This document shows positions 1-10,500 of a stretch of 64,000 bases of DNA, piece after piece; position 1 is the first letter of the stretch, and every line of letters begins with the position of its first letter. The notes under the pieces are model-generated. The model saw only the letters and a list, made by a program, of their open reading frames with translations. It was not told the origin of the DNA and made no database searches. Origin of the DNA: Serinus canaria (lineage: Eukaryota > Chordata > Aves > Passeriformes > Fringillidae); NCBI RefSeq assembly GCF_022539315.1, contig NC_066316.1, forward strand, positions 98,760,179-98,824,178, written 5' to 3'. The translations under genes were made by a program, and so were the position numbers.

Positions 1-59
1 CTTTTAAAGCTGTTGCTGCTTTCTTCCACTCAGGAGTTAGCCTCTGACAGTGACCACAC
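1..59 (-). CDS. PDIA6: PDIA6 coding exon 3, partial (first CGHC active site)
   Basis: The acceptor is a T-rich tract followed by CTAAAAG at 66-60; the exon starts at 59. It completes Trp59 and gives [19 protein letters not shown], the redox-active site of the first thioredoxin domain and its following helix. Both catalytic cysteines and the His between them are present. The exon continues past base 1. Confidence 0.95.
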
Positions 60-3000
60 CTTTTAGAAAAAACAAACAAACAAAAACCAGTAAATGTCAT
101 TCAGATCTGACAGCTATTTCACAGTCACAGCAAACTGTAGGAGTCTGAGGATTTACTCATGAAGAGGAAAAGAGCCTGTGCTACAAGATCATATCATCAC
201 TCAGGGTTCTGAAGAAAAACCTCCACATTATTTAGACTGCAGCAACACTACAAGAGGCACTGCAAGGCTTCCCCTAAACCTCTCGGTCCAGAGTCAAGCT
301 GTCGCAACAAAAGGCCATTTTCTCCAGAATGAGGAGCTTTGGATGGCAATATCACAGAGGACTTGTACAAAGATGCAATATATCTATCACCAGAGTTTAA
401 ATGGAAGAGAGACTCCATACTCTCGACCTGAGCAGAAAGAAGACAAAGAAGGATGCTAAATTAAGATGCACAAAGCCAGTTCTTTTAAATGGAAATTGGG
501 AATTTGAAGCGTGAATTCAGATCTGTGCTTTCACACCAGAATTAGGCTCAAAAACACAGAAGTGAGGGACTTTCTCACTTACCTACTCCACTTTTATTAG
601 TCATTTTTAATACTAATTTAACCCGAATAAATCAAGTAGAAAAATGGCATAGGTTTTGCTGCCAGGCTCTATTTGCAAATTTGAAATGCCAATTCCTGCC
701 TTTTTCCTTCATGAATAGAATTTACAGCAGGATTCCCAAGTACAGCTATTTTGCTGGTCATGAGGCCATCAAACTGACAACTGTGCTGCCAACAACTGAA
801 TGAAACCTTGAGCTATCAGCAGCAGATTCCTGTGCCGCTTCTCTGTCATACGAGCAAGCAAGTACACAGCTGCAGTTCTTACCACGGGGCATAGAACTCC
901 ACGAGCCACAGGCTCTCGCTCTGAATGACCTCCTTGTTGAAGTTAGCTGGTGTGAGCTCTATCACATCATCACTGGCCGAATATAAACCGTTAACTGCCA
1001 GAAACAAAGTGCAGCTCACCGTGCCTACAACAAAAAACAAAGACATCAGCAGTCCTGTTGAACATTTATGACTCCTGTGTACATGGCTAAATCATCTCCC
1101 CACTCTTTGCAAATCAGCAGCGGTGGGAAGGGATTCCAGTTAGACCAGATAAAAAAGGAAGTTAAGGCAAGATAGATCTTCTCCCTCCTTGCTTAAAACA
1201 TGATTCCATAGGATCATGTGAAATAGGGTCTGTGCCTAAAGATAGCTGGAGTTACACCACTTCTGCTATGGTTCTCCAGACAGACTTGTGTCAAAGCTCC
1301 TACCCTAACTCCTGCTGGCACAGACCACCAGAACTTCTGCAGGGATCCCCACTATCAGCAATGTTTTCTTTCAGTTCTTATACAGACTCCTAAGCCAATT
1401 GTTCAAACCTCTTGCACAGCAGGCACTCAAGCATGACCTTTATAGGATCACATCATGCAGGACTGTCCCAACTAGGCTTGGCACAGTTACAGTGATTTTA
1501 GAACCAGCATTTGATGCACTGGTAGCGCATCATTCTTGCTCATGAGGATCTTAGTTTACCATTGATTATGTCTTTAAGAACAGACTAGAGAACAATACCT
1601 AAATCTCTCTGGTTAACAATGCAAGCACCCTGAAAATGCTAAAAAAATAACGTTAAAAGATAGAAGGAAATTGCTTTCTCCTATGGCTTTGTACTTCTGA
1701 TAATTTCTGGAATTTATATTGCTTGAGACTTTGTACACAAAACCTCATAATCCTTCCTTCTACCTAGTCAGGGAGACTGAGAGATGACAAGTGTTTCTGT
1801 AACAAAATCCACCCAGCAAAAAAACTTTTGTTAATCCACTAAAAACTGGAGAGAGTAAGAGCTCAGATACTCAAGTTAGAACCAGACATATAAAAGCTTT
1901 GCTGCAAGTGCTAAACAACTTGAATGGGAAGCTGCAGATTCTCTCTCAACACTCAACATGAGAGAAAACCAGGTCAATGATGCAGAAACTCTCCAGCACA
2001 TGGATACAGACTGCACAGCATCACCTACACTTTATCAGTCCCATGCAACAAAAGCCAGTTTCATACCCCTATTCTGCAGGAGAGTGAAGCTGACAGAACA
2101 TCTTCCAGGTTACTCAAGCAGAGATCAGAACTGATTTGCCACACTATAAACCAGTCCCCTCTCCACTGCACCACTACCCCATCCTAATGGTTTCTTCTAG
2201 CACGAGGACCCAACCCTTTTCTTGTGCGTTAATCAAAATTGGTTTCCACCACCAGATGTATGTGTTAGATTGGCTCTGTCCCTTCAGTACACCCAAACAT
2301 AAGCAGCACTTATCAAAATTGGTTTCCACCACCAGATGTATGTGTTAGATTGGCTCTGTCCCTTCAGTACACCCAAACATAAGCAGCACTTCCTCAGCAT
2401 TGAAAAACTGACTTCCAAGGGGATCTGTAGCTGTCACAGCATGTTACAATGACCTATGGCAGCATAGGTCATTGTAACTCTGCCTCTGGGGTAGAGTAAG
2501 AAAAAAAGGATGGAAAAAGCTTCTTGAATGTTACAGTCACTCTCAAGAGAAAAAACCTCCTCTAGACAGAATGATACCATTAAATTGAAATCAGCATTTT
2601 CTTGCTTCACCTTTTAGGTGATATCTGGCAGAATACATTCAGAAGACAGGATTCACTGAGCGACTTCTGTCCCTTGAAAGAGACAGAATTCACTGAGCGA
2701 CTTCTGTTACTTGAAAGAGAGAAGTTCTAACTTATGTAAATAGACCTACTAAAGAGATCTCACAAAAGAAAGTACATGGTGGAATTCACCTAGTCCCCTG
2801 TCACTGGATTTTTTATACGAGTCATGAACTAATGGCATAACTCTCCTTACTATAATGAAACATTCAAGGTTTAATTCTACTTCAGCAAAGAAAAAGATCA
2901 TTTTCCTATAAGCATCAAGCCAGATAAATGCAAATTTGTCCTTCTTATTAAGGAAAAAAGAAATAGATAATCTGACTTCAAAAGTTGTTTTCTAACGTAA

Positions 3001-4152
3001 GCAAATCAGACAGACAAAAGCATCAATAAACCAGGTAAGGCAGCTCCATGGTGGTATTACTAGTCCTAATTGAACGGCAAAGTTGCAAGTCGGGAGACCT
3101 ATGACAATAAAAAGCATCTGTCACGGGATGATGATAAAGATTCTGCGAAGTCCCTCCTACAGCTACCCCCTCCTGCAGCAGTGCTCGGTGTGCCGGGGCC
3201 CCACATGCCCGCACACGTGCGCTCGGCGAGCCACAGCCTGGGGCAGAGCTCCCGGCACCTTCGGCGCTTCCATCGAAGGGCCCGAGTTGGGAATCGTTTA
3301 CCGATTCCTCCAGCATACAAGAGGCGGCACAGGGGCAGGGGATGGGGAACACCAGCCCCCCTCGGACTCCTCCGTTTGACCTCGGTCATTGCTCTCTTGT
3401 TGCCCTCAAAGCACCAGATCGCAAGGCAGGGCAGCCAGGCATGCACAACATCGCCGCTTACTGAAATCACTCAAATCAAAGAAAGTCTTTGATTAGGGTG
3501 AGAGACAACCATCGTTTTCCTTTCTTTTTTTTTTTTTTTTTCTTTCCCCGGCTGAGATCTTTAGGAGCTCTCGTGTGCTTCGCTAACGCATCGAGCAATC
3601 CCCCGCCCCCGCGGCACAGACCGGCCATAGCCGGACCGCGACTGCGAGCGCTGCCCCCACAGAACCAATGGGGTTGAGAAAGCACTCTGAGATCAGGTCC
3701 AGCCCATGACCGATCACCCCCATGCCAAACAGACCACGGCACTGTCGCGTCCAGTCTTCCCTTAAACACGGGGACGGTGACTCCACCATAGCCCCGGGCA
3801 GTCCGTTCTAATAGCTAATAACGCTATGTGAGGAAATTCGTGCTAATGTCCAATCTACACCTCCCCTGGCGCAGCTCAAGACCATATCCTCTAGTCCTAC
3901 TGCAAGCTGCTTGGGAGAAAAGGCCGATCCCCACCTGGCTCACAACCTCCTTTCAGGAGGCTCTCCGCTCCACCCGCCGCCCCGCGGAGCGGCCCCACGG
4001 CCTCGGGCCCCGCTCCCTCCCGCCGCGAAGGGGCCCACGAAGGCGGGGAAAGGGAAGCCGCGTCCCGCCGTGTCCCGCTGCCCACTCAGACCGCCCCCCG
4101 GACCCTCAGGGCTCCTACCCCACCACAGCCGGCCCGCGCCGCGCACCCCCAT
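1..4152 (-). CDS. PDIA6: PDIA6 (protein disulfide isomerase A6 / P5), 5' part with three coding exons
   Basis: PDIA6 is a soluble ER oxidoreductase that forms and rearranges disulfides in secretory proteins, works with BiP, and dampens stress sensors. Three exons read in phase on the minus strand (4152-4119, 1024-883, 59-1) and give the first 78 residues. Residues 1 to about 25 form a signal peptide with core LFLAVNG. Next comes a stretch matching the mature N-terminus of PDIA6 ([19 protein letters not shown]), then [10 protein letters not shown] leading into the first thioredoxin active site C60-G-H-C63, followed by [15 protein letters not shown]. The split codons are completed exactly at both junctions (G/GC for Gly12, TG/G for Trp59). 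Splice sites are GT-AG. The rest (second CGHC domain, b domain, ER-retention tail) lies beyond the left edge. The call rests on recognising the family sequence; the exact residue identity of the signal peptide start is inferred. Confidence 0.95.
60..882 (-). other. PDIA6: PDIA6 intron 2
   Basis: 823 bp intron between the donor at 882 and the acceptor at 60. It has a T-rich tract (A-rich on the plus strand, about 66-88) before the acceptor. I see no repeat or other feature in it. Confidence 0.85.
883..1024 (-). CDS. PDIA6: PDIA6 coding exon 2
   Basis: 142 bp exon. The acceptor is TTGTTGTAG followed by GCACGG, and the donor is CCCCGTG followed by GTAAGA. It codes for the hydrophobic end of the signal peptide ([12 protein letters not shown]), the mature start [13 protein letters not shown], and the first beta-strand/helix of thioredoxin domain a up to VEFYAPW. 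No stop is present in the used frame. Confidence 0.95.
2232..2391. repeat. Exact 80-bp tandem duplication, two copies
   Basis: Units 2232-2311 and 2312-2391 are identical by eye at every base. The lack of differences points to a recent duplication, a copy-number variant, or an assembly artefact. Confidence 0.95.
2443..2478. repeat. Perfect hairpin, 16-bp stem and 4-base loop
   Basis: GTTACAATGACCTATG (2443-2458) is followed by GCAG and by its exact reverse complement (2463-2478). It lies in PDIA6 intron 1. Confidence 0.95.
2651..2724. repeat. 37-bp direct repeat, two near-identical copies
   Basis: Units 2651-2687 and 2688-2724 share ATTCACTGAGCGACTTCTGT and CTTGAAAGAGA, with a few differences between them. 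Confidence 0.9.
3660..3960 (-). mobile_element. CR1 LINE 3' fragment
   Basis: The plus strand reads as the reverse complement of the CR1 3' region: GACGGTGACTCCACCATAG, GGGCAGTCCGTTCTAATAG, AATGTCCAATCTACACCTCC and CTTGGGAGAAAAGGCCGA appear in CR1 order, ending near CAACCTCCTTTCAGG. The copy is 5'-truncated and diverged, and it abuts the PDIA6 CpG island. The terminal CR1 tail repeats at its 3' end (low coordinates) are not seen. Confidence 0.85.
4119..4152 (-). CDS. PDIA6: PDIA6 coding exon 1 (start codon and signal peptide start)
   Basis: The ATG is at 4152-4150 and 34 coding bases follow (11 codons plus one base), giving a start with [11 protein letters not shown]. The donor is GTAGGA at 4118-4113. 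It was chosen because its phase is what exon 2 needs, because it sits inside the CpG island just downstream of CCAAT boxes, and because joining it to exon 2 makes a good signal peptide. An upstream in-frame ATG or an alternative first exon cannot be excluded, as the gene is known to use alternative first exons in mammals. Confidence 0.8.
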
Positions 4153-4229
4153 GGCTGCCCCGCTCCCTCGGCCACCGCCGCCGCCGCCACGGCCTGCGTG
4201 CCCCGCCCCGCCCGCGCCACGCGCCCCGC

Positions 4230-4248
4230 CGTGGCCGCCGCGCATTGG
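4230..4248 (-). promoter_or_regulatory. ER-stress response element (ERSE), exact consensus
   Basis: On the minus strand the bases read CCAAT, nine GC-rich bases, then CCACG, which is the full ERSE consensus bound by NF-Y (CCAAT half) and ATF6/XBP1 (CCACG half). It ends 78 bp upstream of the PDIA6 start codon, the usual place in ER chaperone promoters, and predicts induction by the unfolded protein response. Confidence 0.8.
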
Positions 4249-4276
4249 CCGCGCCGGCGCCCGGGCAGCGCCGCAG

Positions 4277-4295
4277 CCAATGGGGAACGGCCGCG
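4277..4295 (+). promoter_or_regulatory. CCAAT box with ERSE-like half site
   Basis: Plus-strand CCAAT, nine bases, then CCGCG, one base off the ERSE consensus CCACG. It faces away from the exact ERSE. The CCAAT box itself is a good NF-Y site; the second half is only suggestive. Confidence 0.4.
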
Positions 4296-4599
4296 CCAGC
4301 TGCCGCGGCGCGCCGGGGGGGCTGGGGAGGCGCTGAGGGGCGGAGGTGGAGGAGGGCGGCGGCAGCTGGATAGGGGCTGGAGTCTCGGAGCTGCTGGGGG
4401 CATGGTCGTGGGTAGCTCCGGTGCCATGGGTAGGGCACCATCAGAGTGCTTCCAGCAGTTTTCGAGGATCTTCCCTGTTCAGAGCGTCCCCAGCCGCTCC
4501 CGCCTCAGCGCTGGCGGGTGCCCGGGCCTGGGCCAGAACCGCGCAGGCCTTGAGGGAGAAGGAAGGCAGGCCAGGGATTTATCCTGTTAGGTGGCTGAG

Positions 4600-7500
4600 A
4601 TGCTTTCCTACGGCCTCTGTGAAAACCAAGGCAGGGATCTAGATGTGAAAAAAACCGCTTTTGAAGTCGCAAGCTCGCCTGCAGAAATCAGCCCGACTGG
4701 GTCTGCTGCAGTCTGGGGAAGGGGACTGGTGCATACTGATAAAAGGGCTGTTAAAGCCCAGGTAACCTGACTGCGTGCGAGAGAGGCCTGGAGAGTTTTG
4801 AGTCCAGCAGCACAGCATGTAGGTGGCTCTTCAGGATGAAGTATCAGCATCAGAGTTCAAAAACACTGGAAACAACCGATACGAAAAGCTGCTATTCTGC
4901 CCTGCTCTTTCCCCCAAGACTGCACATTGCAGGGGGGCCCTAGGGTTTGGGGCTTTATATTGGGCACAGGTCCAGACAAAGAATTTTGCAGAGCTAGGAT
5001 TGCACGATTAAGTGAGTTGTGAATTTTGTAGTGAGTAATAGCTGAATTTAATGTACCATTGAAATAGATTTTTTTCAGCAGTTGGGTGTGAAGTCTAAAA
5101 TTTATCCCCATCCACATCCCCACTGCTTTATGCTCACAAACAGCACTTTTCAGTAGGGTTCAGTTCTGGTTTTTGAGAGAATGAAATTGTTAGCACGGTA
5201 AGAAAAGACTCAAGTTTTTCCAGAAATGGGGACACAGAAATACATGGAATAAACGTTTTAATCAGAATGGCTACAAAATACTGATGTCTTCACATTTTCA
5301 TCCTTAAAAGGGGCAAGCTGCTGAGCAGGCAGGTTCAGGTTTGTTGCATCTTGTCATCTTAAAACAAAACATGTCTGTTATTTTACCATTCCTAAAGCAA
5401 ACAGGAGTTGCTTTGCAGACCATCAATGAGTATTTCTCGAAAGTGTCTCCTACTTTCCACTGGTATGGTGAAAAAACTAAACATGAGATTTTATGGCACT
5501 GATAAGCAATTAGCATGACATTAGCTCCGGGTAAAATTCTCAAACCCAGAAATCATAAAAGAATCATTTCATGGCGTGTAAATTAACAGAGAAAATTGAG
5601 AATTGGGAGTTAGGGGAGAGAATGGCTAATAGAAGGATCTGTAGAAGGACAACAGGGATTTCTTTTCCACGGATGTCTGTTACAGTAAGTTGAATGGTTG
5701 TATTTGACATTTCTATAGCACCTAGAAGCACGTGTTAAAATACTTATTGCCGAAAAAAACCTCCTAGACAGATTTTTACTGCCTCGTCAAATTCCTGGCG
5801 AGTTTCTGCAGGAAACGGTTCTACAGGAACAGTTTGATAATTTTTAATTCATTTCTGGAAATACGTGTAAGATAGTGCCGATAAAACCTGCACCATGACA
5901 AATATTAGTCGAGTGATAAATAACAATGGAAACAGGGAAACGACAGAGGCTATGTGATAAATGAGTTGCCTTCACTCAGAATGCATTAAGGGTGGTAATG
6001 AGCTCGCCTCTGGCTTTACTATCTCAGTGAAGACAGTGCTTGAATGGAGTCTCGACAGATATTTGGATGCTGTTTCTCCATTGCAGCATGAGCTTTGATG
6101 TGCCCAAAAGTCTCATGTGACTCATGGTACATACAAAAGGGAATAGAGGAAAGATACTTTGTCTGCAGCGGTTAATGAGACAAGTTATTGAGTCTACATT
6201 TAAAGGCACCTAGATATTTGCAGGGACAGGATTAGAAGGGGCTTGGCAGATTTCCGAGGTCAGCAAGCTGATGAAGATACATCGTTCCATGTTTGAACCT
6301 GGGACACCTCATGGATGTGTGCAGGGGAGCCAGCTGATACCAAACCTGAAATTGGTTACCAGACAAAGGAAATGCTGTGTTTGAAGAACATAGGACACCG
6401 AGATAATCAATATTTGACTTGGTTTGGAAAGACGGGTGCCTGCTAAAGAAGGCAGGAGCTTCTCCTGCAATGGAGAATGCAAACCCTCCCCACCTCTCCA
6501 AATTGCTATGAATTTTAAATTAAGGGGCTCTCAGGCAAAAATACGGGAGCAGGAAATAACAGTTTTTTAATAGGGAAGGAAAAAAAAAAAGGATAAAATA
6601 AAACAATGCAATATACTAGAACAACACTGACAGAGTCAGAACTCAGCCTGACACCCTGTTGGTCAGGGTGTTGGTAGCAGTCCAGTTGGAAAAGTGGTTG
6701 CAGTCTTCCTGAAGTGCCAGGTGTGGTTCTGTTGTAGAGAAAGGGTGTATTCTTCCTCCGCAGATCCGTGGAGGTAGAAGCAGCTGCTATTCTTCTGGGG
6801 AATTTAGTGGAGAAAAGCCATGCTGGGATGTCAGAATCTCCAGACTATATCTAGGTAGCACTGCTTGGCTCCTCCCTCTGGGTGGAGCATCTCACAATGG
6901 GATGTTATTGTTCTTATCAGTCATGCAGTGACATTCAATGGCCTGTTATTAGCAGATGTCCCCTGCCGAGGGAGGGGTGATTATGATCACTCAGGGAGAG
7001 AGATAAGAGGAATTGCCTGCTTGACACCAGACAACTGCCATCCAGATGGTATTAGAATACATATTGCCTTGCAATCTGGAACAATATTATAAATGTAAGA
7101 AATAATCTTGTATTCCAGGGGTCTTGCCTGGTTCCTGCCTTGGCAGATGAGTATAAGGAGTGTAACACAGAGGCATTCTGACTTTACAGTTTCTGGTTGC
7201 TTTCTGACTTCCAAATTGAGATGGGGCTGAATATTTCTGTAGTGCAGTTCACAGTAAAACATGCTTTGCCTGAATGAACAGGCAAATTCACACAATTTTC
7301 TTTTGTGTTATTAACATACATTTAATTTTAGTCACTTGGAGTTAGTAAAGGACTAGAATCGGCCATCTCTTCTGTTGCTTAAATGGAGCCTTTACCTATT
7401 CAAATCCAGGCCTTTCTCTCCCAGTTCTTTACTATCATTCAGGTTCCCAGGGGGACCTGTCATTCCACTTCTTAATAATCCCATAATTTATCTGGGATTA

Positions 7501-10500
7501 GCTCTTTTACAGCCATTCTGTCATCACTTCTGGACTCTCAAAATGGCATTGAAAACCCAGTCATTTTAGAGGCACCCAGTCTGACCTGATCATGCAGCCA
7601 TAGCTCAGACTGCTGCAGTATGAGGTTTATTCTTTACGCATGACAACAGAAGGTACCCTATTTCCCAGATGCTTCTCTCTTAGGTTTTATCCTGATAGCA
7701 AGTGAGACAGGTAACAGTGACACACCCTGACATGGAAAGTCACCTGTCATTCGTCTGGGCCACGTGCAATAGTGAGATTGCAAGACGAATCAGAAAGATT
7801 TCTCGTGGCATTATCTAGAATATTGTTTGATGCAGGATACCTGTCAGAGGTCCCTCCCTTGAACTGTGAAGCCTTTGTTCTCCTGGGATCTGATGCACCC
7901 ACTCCTTCAAAATAGCAGTAAATACCATTTTTACTACTTTTAACAATAATAGTTGCCAGACCAATTTTACTGTTGCACATGAAGAAGTTTGGGAGGAGTG
8001 ACCATTGTTGATGAAGTTGTTACTAGTGTGACACCATATCATTCTGGTGCTGCTGGAAGCAGTGACAGTAGGAATATGGGGAGACCCAGCTGACAGCTCA
8101 TGGCTTTGTATTCAGCAGTTAAATCTATCTAAATTCCCTGAAACATCTGCACAAGGGAAGGGGCAGGTTCAGAAGCAAGAGTCTGTCAGGACCCCAATAG
8201 TTCTGACTTCTATGCTTAAGTTAGTATAGATTGAACCCTCAGATTTCAGTGGCAAAAGGAAAATAGTCAATAAGGATTTGGTTTATTGAGGATGCCTCTG
8301 TGCTGAGAATGCTGCTGAACTTATGAGAAGCAAGAGAATACATAATGTAGGAGGAGATGTCTCAGATATCAGAATATCAGAGAGGGTGCAAACATGAGCA
8401 TCCAGTTTAGAAGCATGAAAACCTTTCAAATTCAGTTAGTTACGTGAGAGAAGACTTCCCAAAATTTGTCCCAAAGAGTACATAATGACAATTCTTCCTG
8501 TGCCTACATTTCCAAAGTGGGAATAGGAACAGAATGGAAAAATAAATTCTTGTTTTGCTGAAAAGGAGAAGGAGTTGCTTCTGGGTCCATTTCCCTGCTT
8601 TCTTCAACTTGATCAAGCAACTTGCAAGCACAGCAAGTCTCAAACCTTCTAGCTTGAAGTATCTAACAAGGCTTGACAGCACAGAAACAGCATTTTCAGC
8701 AGCTAAATAAAAATTCTTTGCCTCTTCTGGCAGATCTATCAGAATATTCTGCATTAAAAGAAAAAATTACACAAAACCATTTCAACTAAACCAGTAAGAT
8801 TTTCAGGAAGTAACCTGATGCTTGGTGCAGCGACTGTATTGCAGCTGAGAAGATCCTTTAGGAGCATCTCCAGTTGAGCCTCACTTCTGTGCTAAACATG
8901 GAATTACAGTCTCTTCATGAATCTCAGGGCTGACTAGGTCATGTATAGTTGTATGGCAGGCCACACTACCAGCCACTTTGGAAGTCACCCTGGGATTGTC
9001 AAGAAAAGACAAGTATAGTGGATACCTAATGCTACGGAAGTCCAATAAGTGTCTTGACATTTTTCAGAGTAATGACTGCCTTGTTTTATTTTACCATTTG
9101 TGCCAAAGAGAAAAATCTGTTGTAATGAAGTAAGAATAGCTGTCTTTCATTAAGATAAATAGGTTTGACTTGAATGTATGACATACAGGCTGACCTGTTG
9201 TATAGAAAAGCCTTGGAAATCACTCTGAATGCCCATGAGCACAGATTGTTCTTGGAGAGGAGAGCTTCCTCAGAGGCACCTCAGCCTGAGTTCCCACCAT
9301 GTCTTGAGAAAGGACCAAGAAAAATGTTTCAACCAAGGAAAATTCCTACAAAGGAAATGGTTACATGATGGGAAAACAGTTTTTACTTTGAGAGTGACTG
9401 AGCATTGACACACAAAGATTTTGCAGCCTTCGTCCCTAGAGATATTAAAACTCTGAATATGATCCTGAGCACCCAGGCTTAACTGTGGATCACCTGAGGA
9501 TCACCTCCAGTGTCCCTGACTCTATGAAGGCCCATCTCTGCCACCTACACAGGTGAACACAGCATAGCTAGCATGGTTAATGCTTTCTTTTGCATGACAA
9601 ACTATTTCTGTGCAAGGCTGTCTGCTGAGGTAAGCTTTTGCCACACAAGCTTAATAGCTCTGTGTAGTTCTACGCATCAAATCACCGTAACTCTGCTAGA
9701 CAAGCACTGCATGTGTTTGCAGCATCTGTATGGCCAATTAACATCTCTGCTCAAGAAAGTCAAAGCATCAGCCCATTGAAAATCAAAGAGCCAGCACCAC
9801 AGTCCTTCCTGTCAGATTATGTTAGAGGGACTGTAAATAAGTTTAAAACCAGTCAAATGTTTTCTAATTGTTCCTGAAAGGCTGAAGCTGTATTATCTTG
9901 TTACAAATATGTGTTTCAGCAGAAATCAGTGTTTTCAGACATCTCATGTATAGCTTGTGAATCCACCTTAGCTTCCCCTCCTGATGTCTTGCTTTACTAA
10001 GTCATTGAATATGGGAACCTTCCTCATTTAGCTGCTTTGGGCTGTACTGGTTCCCTTCTACCCCTGAACAGGAGAGTTTGCCTTAAGCTCCAATAAACAC
10101 AGGCCAGCCTGGCTTTGCCTGTGTTTTAGTGAAGCTTTCAGAAGTGTTGATTTTAAAGGATATTTGAGAAGTGATGGAACAAGTCTAAGAGAGCAGATAT
10201 TGAGTGAGTTGAAAAGTACAGCAGTGTATGTACACCAAGGGAAACTAAAAAGGGGAAAATACCATGAGTGGCAGTGAAGGGGTATATTTATTAGATGTCA
10301 TCGATGTAGATCTCTACTAGTTTCTTTGTTTGTTTCAGGTTGGTGGAAGCATTGTTTCCCAAAGTCTGACTGGAAGGGGGAGCCTGCACATCCAGTCAGC
10401 TCTAGTGGTACCTGCATCCCTGGGGATACTGGCTGATGGGACAGGGTTCTGCAGCCCTGTCCTGCTCCTCTCCTTTCAGCTTGGTCAGTCTGGGATGGCA

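Larger units (their letters stand above)
1025..4118 (-). other. PDIA6: PDIA6 intron 1
   Basis: About 3.1 kb. It holds the tandem duplication at 2232-2391, the hairpin at 2443-2478, the 37-bp repeat at 2651-2724, a GC-rich stretch of unknown origin at about 3150-3480, a poly-T run near 3521-3541, and a CR1 copy near 3660-3960. The GC-rich part next to exon 1 belongs to the promoter CpG island. Confidence 0.8.
3960..4560. promoter_or_regulatory. CpG island promoter of PDIA6
   Basis: Very GC- and CpG-rich block around exon 1. It carries GC boxes (CCCCGCCC near 4202, GGGGCGGAG near 4336), CCAAT boxes on opposite strands (minus at 4248-4244, plus at 4277-4281), and no TATA box at the expected place. 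The transcription start for PDIA6 should fall between about 4155 and 4215. The opposed CCAAT boxes could also support divergent transcription to the right, but no plus-strand exon could be shown. Confidence 0.8.

Noticed and set aside
178..459. 93-codon plus-strand open frame in PDIA6 intron 2
   Set aside because: It starts with a non-ATG codon, lies antisense in an intron and has no domain; chance frame.
3070..3492. Open frames on both strands in the GC-rich block of PDIA6 intron 1
   Set aside because: Overlapping frames on both strands are expected in GC-rich DNA with few stops; no recognisable protein.
4198..4590. 130-codon plus-strand frame in the CpG island
   Set aside because: Arg/Gly/Ala-rich composition from GC-rich promoter DNA; no domain and no clear exon structure.
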